Shown in pieces: positions 7,777 through 13,750 of a DNA stretch of 64,000 nucleotides. The notes under the pieces are model-generated. The model worked only from the letters and a program-made list of their open reading frames with translations, made no database searches and was not told the DNA's origin. The stretch covers positions 62,001 to 126,000 of the forward strand of contig NZ_JAAVUS010000012.1 in NCBI RefSeq assembly GCF_018449525.1, written 5' to 3'. Source of the DNA: Bradyrhizobium sp. dw_78 (GTDB lineage Bacteria > Pseudomonadota > Alphaproteobacteria > Rhizobiales > Xanthobacteraceae). The position numbers were made by a program, and so were the translations under genes. The stretch's first letter is position 1, and the number at the start of each line of letters is the position of its first letter.

Positions 7777-8439
7777 ATGGGCCATCGGAGCAAACGCGTG
7801 CCGGACAAGGGACAAATCACGATTTGGGGCCGGGCCAACTCGGTCAATGTGCAGAAGGTGCTGTGGTGCCTGGCGGAGTTCGACCTCGCCTATGAACGGA
7901 TCGATGCCGGCATGGCATTCGGCCGCAATCGCGAGCCTGATTACCTTGCGATGAACCCCAATGCGCGCGTGCCGACGCTGGTGGATGGCGACTTCGTGCT
8001 CTGGGAATCCAATTCGATCATGCGTTATCTCGCGCTGGCCTATCGTCCGGAATCGCCAATCTACCCGCAAGCGCCGCAACGGCGCGCGGCCATCGACCGC
8101 TGGCTCGACTGGACGCTTTCCACCGTGCAGCCGGCCGATCGTCCGGTATTCTGGGCGCTGGTGCGCACCCCTGCGGCACAGCGGGACATGGTTGCGATCC
8201 AGAAGGACGCCGACGCGGAGGCTATCGTTTGGCGGATCGCCGACGAACAATTGGCGACGCGGCGCTTCCTCGAAGGCGACGATTTCACGCTGGCCGACAT
8301 CTCGGTCGGGGCCTACGCCCGGCGCTGGTTCGGCGTCGAAGGCATCAGCAAGCCGAAGCTGCCGCATCTTGAACGCTGGTTTGCGCAATTTTCCCGCCGT
8401 CCGGGCTTTCAGCGATTCCTCGCGCCGCCGATGTCGTAG
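7777..8439 (+). CDS. Glutathione S-transferase family protein
   Basis: 220 residues as drawn. A GTG at 7798 with GGAG just upstream is an equally good start and would remove seven residues. The N-terminal thioredoxin-like half has ITIWGRANSVNVQKVLWCLAE and the cis-Pro/glutathione patch ARVPTLVDGDFVLWESNSIMRYL. The C-terminal helical half has FTLADISVGAYARRW. The fold is a soluble cytosolic GST. The substrate cannot be told; a role in conjugating or reducing electrophiles is typical. Confidence 0.88.
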   Translation: MGHRSKRVPDKGQITIWGRANSVNVQKVLWCLAEFDLAYERIDAGMAFGRNREPDYLAMNPNARVPTLVDGDFVLWESNSIMRYLALAYRPESPIYPQAPQRRAAIDRWLDWTLSTVQPADRPVFWALVRTPAAQRDMVAIQKDADAEAIVWRIADEQLATRRFLEGDDFTLADISVGAYARRWFGVEGISKPKLPHLERWFAQFSRRPGFQRFLAPPMS

Positions 8440-8467
8440 CGCGCCAACGAGCGGCGTCGAACCCCGA

Positions 8468-8674
8468 TCAGAAGCCGCCACGCTCGAACAGCAAAACGCC
8501 GATGATGACGGCCAACGTCACGGCCGTCACCGCCAGCCGCCTGGTCCAGCTCAGCCTGCGGCCGATCCACCACAGCATCGCGCAGCACATCATGACGGGA
8601 ACAAGGATGTCAGGGCGCAACGGAGGGGGGCTTTCTGCTCGATCAGCGCGGCCCCGCGGACCCGCTGACATCAA
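8468..8674 (-). CDS. Small membrane protein, start uncertain
   Basis: The supported part is the C-terminal 40 residues: WWIGRRLSWTRRLAVTAVTL followed by AVIIGVLLFERGGF, giving one or two membrane helices. The ORF as drawn starts at 8674 inside the porin-motif gene. A TTG near 8619 or the ATG pair near 8590 are more likely starts. Function unknown. Confidence 0.45.
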   Translation of the reverse strand: MMSAGPRGRADRAESPPPLRPDILVPVMMCCAMLWWIGRRLSWTRRLAVTAVTLAVIIGVLLFERGGF

Positions 8675-8894
8675 CGCGAACGGCGCCGCCGACCTTCATG
8701 CAGGTATCGGTACCCTCAACTTTCATAAAGCCGGGACCGAACGCGGCGCAGGGATTGCCGGCGCCCATGCCCTTGACCGGGAGCAGCCTGCCGGGCGAGA
8801 CGGCATAGTCCGGCTTTTGGCGGGCCGCCGGATCGGCCAGAACCGTCGAGCCCGACAGGACGGTAACAAGCATGGCGAGGAAGACAGTCCGCAT
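8643..8894 (-). CDS. Exported miniprotein with a porin N-terminal motif
   Basis: 83 residues. It has a signal peptide (MRTVFLAMLVTVLSGSTVLA), then a linker, then FMKVEGTDTCMKVGGAVRVD, which closely matches the first-strand motif of rhizobial porins (IPGTDTCIKVGG). The rest of a porin, about 400 residues, is missing and the frame ends cleanly at TGA 8643-8645. It is either a dedicated short family or a relic of a porin gene. Confidence 0.65.
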   Translation of the reverse strand: MRTVFLAMLVTVLSGSTVLADPAARQKPDYAVSPGRLLPVKGMGAGNPCAAFGPGFMKVEGTDTCMKVGGAVRVDVSGSAGPR

Positions 8895-8926
8895 CGCGCC
8901 TGTTTATCGCTTGCAGGCCGATTTTG

Positions 8927-9184
8927 CTACCGCACGAATTTCAGGCCCAGCGACTTTCCCCGGCGCCAGACCACCTCGCAGCTATGTCCCGTTCTGGCAT
9001 CGCGCGAAAATGCCAACCGCAACCGGCCGGCCAACGCGCTGGGATCGTCAAGCGTGATCATGGCGCCCGAACTCGAAATGTCCTGCACCACACATGGCCG
9101 TGCGGCAAAGCCGCCGTCGAGGGTGATCCAGCCGGGCCGGCGCAGCGATTTGCGCGGGTCCCGTTTCCTGGTTCCTGCCTTCAT
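8927..9184 (-). CDS. Single-domain PilZ protein
   Basis: 85 residues. The cyclic-di-GMP signature is present: R-K-S-L-R-R near residues 11-16 and DISSSG near 36-41. The remaining strands SCEVVWRRGKSLGLKFV follow as expected. Stand-alone PilZ domains act as c-di-GMP-responsive adaptors. The GGDEF protein at about 57 kb in this window could be one of many sources of the ligand, but no specific link is shown. Confidence 0.85.
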   Translation of the reverse strand: MKAGTRKRDPRKSLRRPGWITLDGGFAARPCVVQDISSSGAMITLDDPSALAGRLRLAFSRDARTGHSCEVVWRRGKSLGLKFVR

Positions 9185-9377
9185 TCGGGTTGCTCCTGGA
9201 GCCGCCCTTTACTGTCGCGGTGCTTTAAAAACCGTTGCAACCGGCATGGAATCATGGGCTATTCCGGGTGCTGGAACATGCCCGATTTGCCCCCAGAAGC
9301 CTGATATCGGCGGCTTGCCCGGCTGCCGAAAGGTCATTATACGTCTGCCGGGCCGTGGCCTTATGGCCAATAGTCTA

Positions 9378-9452
9378 GCTCCCTTCGTCTATCGGTTAGG
9401 ACGCCACCCTTTCACGGTGGAGAGAGCGGTTCGATTCCGCTAGGGAGCGCCA
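9378..9452 (+). tRNA. tRNA-Glu, anticodon TTC
   Basis: Acceptor GCTCCCT pairs with AGGGAGC. The D arm is CGTCTATCGGTTAGGACG, and the anticodon stem CCACC/GGTGG encloses CTTTCAC (anticodon TTC). The T arm GCGGTTCGATTCCGC and encoded CCA complete the 75-nt gene. It is intact, and its 3' half is the attachment site of the element that follows. Confidence 0.95.
9409..9452 (+). repeat. attL: 44-bp direct repeat inside tRNA-Glu
   Basis: Runs from the anticodon loop (CTTTCACGG) to the CCA end. It is identical to 26526-26569, while flanking bases differ on both sides. This is the usual crossover segment for tRNA-targeting tyrosine recombinases. Confidence 0.95.
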
Positions 9453-9487
9453 GCAAAATCAAGCACTTAGGCAATCCGCCTCGCCGA

Positions 9488-9512
9488 GTGTCCAACATCT
9501 GTCCAATATACG
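9488..9512 (+). repeat. Left copy of a 25-bp element-end repeat (possible integrase arm site)
   Basis: Identical over 25 bases to 26399-26423 in the same orientation. Internally it holds two TGTCCAA heptamers 11 bases apart, about one helical turn, as in recombinase arm-type sites. It lies 35 bases inside attL and just upstream of the small ORF at 9520. Confidence 0.6.
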
Positions 9513-9519
9513 GGTGTGG

Positions 9520-9678
9520 ATGTACGTGGAAGCGCTGCTCTTAATGGCAGTGCTCGTGGCGCTCATGGTGATCGTATTCGTCTTGTCTCTGTGGCCGATT
9601 CGGTCCGAGCGGCAGCTTGCCTTACGGGAGGCACTCATCTGCGGCCGCCGCGAGGCAGATCATCCTCGCGATATTTGA
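9520..9678 (+). CDS. Small membrane protein at the element's left edge, 52 aa
   Basis: ATG 9520 to TGA 9676-9678. The first 26 residues form a membrane helix (ALLLMAVLVALMVIVFVLSL), followed by a basic cytosolic tail (WPIRSERQLALREALICGRR). It is the first gene inside the element. There is no strong ribosome site. Function unknown. Confidence 0.5.
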   Translation: MYVEALLLMAVLVALMVIVFVLSLWPIRSERQLALREALICGRREADHPRDI

Positions 9679-9756
9679 TGGCCACCGCCGCAGCGGGAGA
9701 AAATCACGCGGCACGGTAAGGCGGCCGAATTCGACGTGTTAGGCGCAGCGTAATTA

Positions 9757-9843
9757 TTATTTGGGATTCGGCCATTGCTGGCCCGGAGCGATGGGCTTTG
9801 ACGGTGCAGGCCCCGGCAACGGAGGCAGCGTGATTTCTAGCAT
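9757..9843 (-). CDS. Proline-rich small ORF, 28 aa
   Basis: ATG 9843 to TAA 9757-9759, with GGGAGAATGGAAG upstream. The peptide is almost entirely Pro/Gly with apolar residues (LPPLPGPAPSKPIAPGQQWP). Very short Pro-rich peptides of this look occur in phage-derived islands. Evidence is composition plus ribosome site only. Confidence 0.4.
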   Translation of the reverse strand: MLEITLPPLPGPAPSKPIAPGQQWPNPK

Positions 9844-9892
9844 CTTCCATTCTCCCAAATGCGTACGGACATAGGAACAAGAGATCAGCTAT

Positions 9893-10456
9893 TCAATGAA
9901 TTGCAGTATTATCACGATCGCCGTTACTTTTCCCTTCGTCCTTCAAAACAGCTTCAATTTTGCTTTTCAATGTGGCCGCATTGTCACGTGCATAGTCGCG
10001 ATGCTCTACCCCGCACTGGTGGAGAAGATCCCCCAGTCTCTTGCTGAATGCCTGCCAGCGATCGAGTAGTTCGCTCTCCGTGATTTTCCCCAATTTCACG
10101 TACTCAGAGAAAAATTCCACTTCCTCGGCGAGGGCATGGAAGCGTGCGGCGTGACCGAACCATTCGAAACGTTTTCCACCGCTGCCAACGACCAGGCTAT
10201 AAATCGCTAGGAACGTAGCGAGAGCACCGAATACAGCCCATACGGGCGTAAGCGCTGGCGGATTAAGCTTGTCAAGCGCACCGGTGACCAACGAGATAAG
10301 GACGGAGATAAGGACGGACCATCGGACAAGCCCCTCGATTTGACTGGCGCGCCGCATGAGCTCGTCGCAGATCAACTCGTTGTATCGAAAGCGTGTGTAC
10401 AATTCAAAAAGCTTGGTCTTGTACTGTTCGATATTTGCAATGAGACCGGTGCTCAC
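9893..10456 (-). CDS. Two-TM protein, SLATT-like
   Basis: About 187 residues from GTG 10456, preceded by a G6 tract acting as ribosome site. Layout: N-terminal helix (about 1-42), two close membrane helices (about 45-62 and 68-90, WSVLISVLISLVTG and VFGALATFLAIYSLVV), then a long soluble alpha-helical part (FHALAEEVEFFSEYVKLGKI). This matches the general plan of SLATT-type two-TM proteins. Those are predicted pore-forming effectors near nucleotide-signalling, retron or other defence genes. Here no cyclase, SLOG or reverse transcriptase is adjacent, so the role is open. Confidence 0.55.
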   Translation of the reverse strand: MSTGLIANIEQYKTKLFELYTRFRYNELICDELMRRASQIEGLVRWSVLISVLISLVTGALDKLNPPALTPVWAVFGALATFLAIYSLVVGSGGKRFEWFGHAARFHALAEEVEFFSEYVKLGKITESELLDRWQAFSKRLGDLLHQCGVEHRDYARDNAATLKSKIEAVLKDEGKSNGDRDNTAIH

Positions 10457-10619
10457 CAATTAATCCCCCCACTAACAGCAAGCAAAGATCAGTATACCAT
10501 CGTTAGTTATTTCAACCAATAGGCGAATCAGGAAATGGGTCGTCAGGTTACGAGTCGGGCAACCTAGCCGCCTGGCGCGAGATGCGGCCGGTTACGCCGG
10601 CGCATCTCGCGGAGATGTC

Positions 10620-11480
10620 TCACGCGGCTTCTTCTTCGTCTCGCTCGATCGGAAAGCCGCTGAGTGATGACAGCAAACGGACGATCATGCCCAACTCTTC
10701 GTAGTGCGATTCCTTGATAATCCCGTCGTGCAAGTAGAGAACGTGAGCGATAGCCTGAACTCGCAAGCCTGCGGGCGTTTGCGCCTGGATCTTCGTCATC
10801 CGATCGAAGACGCTATATAGTTGGTCCGAGATCTCGTCTTCGGCTTTGTTCGCCTCTCGAATTCCCGTTGCCTCCCCCACTTCATGGATGGCTCGCTTAT
10901 AGTTGTCCCAGACTGAAAGCAGCTCAGTTGCCCGCTTTTGACGGTGAGTATCCGGCCAGGATTCCCATAGATGCTCAAACCCTTTGACTGGCGGAAGACC
11001 GTCCGTGTCCTCCGGTCTCTCCAGGTGGAGCTTTTTGTAATCATCCTCGGAGCCTTTGAAGGCCCATTGCCTAAACTCGCGGCCGCGGCAGTTTTCGAGT
11101 TCACCGGTGTTGCACCAAAGCTGCCTTTTCCCATCCTCGGTGCGGATCACGTAGCCTACTGGGTCGTCGAGACGCCAGCGTAATGCCTCGGGCATCTCAG
11201 GTTTGGCTTTTAGGTAGTCTTTGCGCCGAGCGGAGGTTTCAGTGGACGCTAGACCGAGGCGCAGCTTTAGGTCCTGCAGTTGATCGAATAGCTCGATAAG
11301 AACCTCGTCACCATTCGAGCTGTAGCGCTCCGGAAGGTCCGGGGCGCTCGTCGGAACGAACGTGGCGATCGGCAGTGCAACGATTGAATTCATGAGGAAA
11401 CTCCTACGGGTACTGATAGCGGGCGCAGATACACTCGACGCGTCGACCGGTGGGGAATTTCCGTGCGTTAAGGTTGTCAT
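10620..11480 (-). CDS. Hypothetical protein with Tat-like N-terminus
   Basis: 286 residues from ATG 11480; a GTG at 11492 adds four residues. Residues about 22-45 read STRRSFLMNSIVALPIATF, a twin-arginine export signal. The mature part is soluble, helical and acidic, with an unusual CNTGELENCRGREF segment holding two Cys residues. No enzyme motif is recognised. The start codons lie within a strong hairpin of the upstream structured region, so translation may be controlled by RNA folding. It ends 160 bases before the SLATT-like gene on the same strand. Confidence 0.65.
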   Translation of the reverse strand: MTTLTHGNSPPVDASSVSAPAISTRRSFLMNSIVALPIATFVPTSAPDLPERYSSNGDEVLIELFDQLQDLKLRLGLASTETSARRKDYLKAKPEMPEALRWRLDDPVGYVIRTEDGKRQLWCNTGELENCRGREFRQWAFKGSEDDYKKLHLERPEDTDGLPPVKGFEHLWESWPDTHRQKRATELLSVWDNYKRAIHEVGEATGIREANKAEDEISDQLYSVFDRMTKIQAQTPAGLRVQAIAHVLYLHDGIIKESHYEELGMIVRLLSSLSGFPIERDEEEAA

Positions 11481-11487
11481 GAGAAGG

Positions 11488-11720
11488 CTCACTGGTTTTC
11501 GGCTTTCGACAGCCGTCGCCCCGTGTCAGACGAGACAGCCGGGGGGTCGAAACCAGCCAGTGAGACTGGTAGAGCGTTTTTACGGTTTCCCGCTGGACAG
11601 CGCGCTCTCCCCCGGCCATATTCGGCCGGTCGGAGCCACGCCGCCAAGCGTGCCCGTTGAGCCCCTGGGCTCATATCCGCGGCCCTCGACGCCAATCGAG
11701 AGCACTGATCCTTAGATGGA
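11488..11720. ncRNA. Densely structured untranslated region, candidate regulatory RNA
   Basis: At least five hairpins lie in about 230 bases. A large one is formed by 11488-11495 with 11557-11564 and contains TTTCGAC/GTCGAAA. Further stems are AGAGCG/CGCTCT, CCGGCC/GGCCGG, CACGC/GCGTG, and TGAGCC/GGCTCA around a CCTG loop. The orientation is unknown; read leftward it is the leader of the Tat-motif gene. The one short frame crossing it looks like a shadow. No known RNA family is recognised. Confidence 0.5.
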
Positions 11721-11730
11721 TTGCGGGTAG

Positions 11731-11754
11731 TCACTGGTCCGGGTTTCGACACCC
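11731..11754 (+). repeat. Second copy of the TCACTGG...TTTCGAC motif
   Basis: This copy matches 11489-11514 in order, with GGG-TTTCGACA-CCC in place of GGC-TTTCGACA-GCC, so the short stem is kept by a paired base change. An inverted third copy lies at 11546-11563. The motif recurs only around this Tat/SLATT end of the element. Confidence 0.6.
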
Positions 11755-11793
11755 ACAGACATACTCTCATTGATTTGGTGATTTTTCAATTAA

Positions 11794-11811
11794 TTTCCCC
11801 TCATCGGGGAA
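11794..11811. promoter_or_regulatory. Palindrome upstream of the HTH gene, possible operator
   Basis: TTTCCCC and GGGGAA flank a five-base TCATC spacer, 22 bases before the ATG of the HTH gene at 11833. An autoregulatory operator is a natural guess. It could also be a stem-loop in the leader. Confidence 0.35.
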
Positions 11812-11832
11812 TCGTGTTTGCATGGCTAGGCC

Positions 11833-12168
11833 ATGGATGCACCAGACGTCATCACTCCCAAGGAATTGGCAAGGCGGCTCGGCTGGTCTGAGCGGCGCGT
11901 GCGCAACCTAGCGAGGGAGATCGGGGCTTGCCGCGTTCTCGGCAACCGCATGGTACTCATCAAGGAGGATGTCGAAGCGATTTTGGAGGCGACCAAGCCA
12001 AAGCCGCTACCGACTTTTTCGCCTCGCCGGCTATGGCGGTCAGGACCAGCGTTCCCGAGCGGCGGCTACGCTGAACTTTTGAAACTTCGGGAGCAAACGG
12101 AAAAGCCAAAGCGGCCTCGCCGGCCAAGAGGGAGATTGTCAAGATTCAAGCCGAAAGACGAAGTCTGA
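11833..12168 (+). CDS. HTH protein, excisionase/MerR-like
   Basis: 111 residues. Residues 7-55 form a winged-HTH of the excisionase type: VITPKELARRLGWSERRVRN, then the strand-turn-strand VLGNRMVLIKEDVEAIL. The C-terminal half is Pro/Arg/Lys-rich (KPKRPRRPRGRLSRFK) and probably binds DNA non-specifically. It is one of only three rightward genes in the element and is not adjacent to the integrase. It may regulate the left-end genes. Confidence 0.75.
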   Translation: MDAPDVITPKELARRLGWSERRVRNLAREIGACRVLGNRMVLIKEDVEAILEATKPKPLPTFSPRRLWRSGPAFPSGGYAELLKLREQTEKPKRPRRPRGRLSRFKPKDEV

Positions 12169-12282
12169 CCCATCCCATCGGGACGCTTTCGCGCGCGCGG
12201 AGGTTGCGCTAGGCTTGGCACTCTTGCCTTCGACCTTCGGTTGCGCTTGGATACCGCCGGGCCTGGGGGAGATTTCTTTGCA

Positions 12283-12375
12283 ATGAGGATCTGGATTGTC
12301 GTAGCGCTTTGTGCTGCCTTAGTCGGCTGCGCAGCGTCGAGACAGGAAGTCGCTGCGCAACGGCAGACCCTTTGA
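12283..12375 (+). pseudogene. Truncated lipoprotein gene (N-terminal 30 codons)
   Basis: ATG 12283 after a GGGGGAG tract. It has a lipoprotein signal with lipobox LVGC and then AASRQEVAA. I recall full-length relatives in rhizobia that continue after SRQ(E/D)VAA for several tens of residues. Here the frame leaves that pattern after about 25 residues and stops at TGA 12373-12375. It overlaps the broken end of the convergent GH108 gene, so the 3' part appears lost by deletion. Confidence 0.5.
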
Positions 12376-12522
12376 CCGCCGGTATTTGTCGTATTCCCGC
12401 TGAATGATGCCTTTATGCGTCCGGCCGCCGGGATCATGCGGATCGTCCGAGTTGCCGCCCTCCTGCTTCAGGGTAAACGGCAGGCAGATCGCGAAGCGCG
12501 TATTTTCGGAGGTGTCGACCAC
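12319..12522 (-). pseudogene. Truncated phage endolysin, GH108 family N-terminus
   Basis: 67 codons from ATG 12522. Residues 10-52 match the start of GH108 lysozyme-like endolysins: F-TLKQEGG with the catalytic Glu, DDPHDPGGRTHKGI and a YDKYRRSKGLP helix. Full members have about 170-200 residues with a C-terminal peptidoglycan-binding part. Here the frame turns to unrelated sequence after RSKGLPLRS and stops. It would have cut host peptidoglycan at lysis and is probably inactive. Confidence 0.7.
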
Positions 12523-12603
12523 GGCAGGTCTCCCATTGCGGGATGACCTTCAGGGGAGCATGGATGTGTCGCAACGCACCGCCAGATCAAGGTAGGGAAG
12601 CAG

Positions 12604-13650
12604 CTATTCCGCAGCCACGACTTCAACGTGGGCGGCAGAGTCAAGCTTAAATTTGCCTGACAGAATAGCTGACAGCGGCTTGATCAGCCTGCGCTCGACG
12701 AAGAAATAGACCAGCCACGCCACCAGAGCCATACAAGCCGGCACGGCAACGGCGCGTAATATCCATGCGTTCGCCGGGACGTTTAGCCACTTGATAATCA
12801 TGAGACCGATTTCTTGGTGAACCAGATAAAGCGGATAGCTGATCAAGCCGATCCATGAGATCGGGCGTAAAACCGCAACTATGTATCTGTTGCGGGGGCA
12901 AAAGGCGGCGGCCGCTACGAGAAGCGTGGAGACCCAAAGAAATTCGGTCCTGCCTTGGCCTATTGGCGCCGACGGCTGCACAAAACCAAATTTCAGATGA
13001 TACAGATCGAGAGCCCAAGCGAAGAGAATTGCCGCCACTCCCGTGGAGACCTTGCGACGGACGATCGCCGCAATCCCCATGCCGCAGATAAAAAATGGAA
13101 AAAAATCAAACGAACCGTTTATCGCCAATCCGGTCGTCAGCGTGTGCAAGAGCGCAACAATACACACGAACCAGATCAACCGATCCCGAGCGCCGACGAT
13201 TATTCCAGCGAAGCATACAACGTAGAACTGAAACTCAACAAGCAGTGACCAGTAGGCTCCGTCCGGCATTTGAAAAGGAACCCGAAAAATTCCAAGCGTC
13301 GGAGCCGACACTAAAAAACTGACATAATCCCACCACGAAATAACCTGCCGATCCGACAACATCAGCTCTGGGAACTTCGATTTCAGATATGTCGTGAGCG
13401 CACCACAGACGATCAGAGCCGGCATCAACCGTCCCAATCTCTTGGCATAGAACTGCCATCCAGAATGGGAACTCTCAACGCTGAATGGGATGCAATATCC
13501 GCTGATCACGAAGAACAGCAGGACGCCATAGAAGCCATGATTCAATATTGGGATCTGGACATAGTGATACCAGACGACAGTCAGAATCGAGGCACCACGC
13601 AAAAAATCGATTGCGGTTGATCGATCGACGCCTGCCCCACGAACCTCCAT
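12604..13650 (-). CDS. Acyltransferase 3 family membrane protein
   Basis: 348 residues. The family start STAIDFLRGASILTVVWYHY holds the conserved Arg and His, and about ten hydrophobic helices follow to the C-terminus. These integral membrane enzymes move acetyl or other acyl groups onto carbohydrates such as LPS O-antigen. Being next to a tailspike gene in a prophage remnant, it is a good candidate for lysogenic conversion of the host surface. Its strand matches the phage genes upstream. Confidence 0.88.
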   Translation of the reverse strand: MEVRGAGVDRSTAIDFLRGASILTVVWYHYVQIPILNHGFYGVLLFFVISGYCIPFSVESSHSGWQFYAKRLGRLMPALIVCGALTTYLKSKFPELMLSDRQVISWWDYVSFLVSAPTLGIFRVPFQMPDGAYWSLLVEFQFYVVCFAGIIVGARDRLIWFVCIVALLHTLTTGLAINGSFDFFPFFICGMGIAAIVRRKVSTGVAAILFAWALDLYHLKFGFVQPSAPIGQGRTEFLWVSTLLVAAAAFCPRNRYIVAVLRPISWIGLISYPLYLVHQEIGLMIIKWLNVPANAWILRAVAVPACMALVAWLVYFFVERRLIKPLSAILSGKFKLDSAAHVEVVAAE

Positions 13651-13750
13651 GACGCGCGAAGCATAGCGACATCACGGAAAGGTTGCAACATCACGTTAGA
13701 AAACCGTGGGCGCGATAATATTGGCGCCTACCTGCGGACCTTGAAATTCG

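Noticed and set aside
11404..11619. 71-codon leftward ORF across the structured region
   Set aside because: No ribosome site, overlaps the start of the Tat-motif gene, and the sequence is better explained by hairpins.
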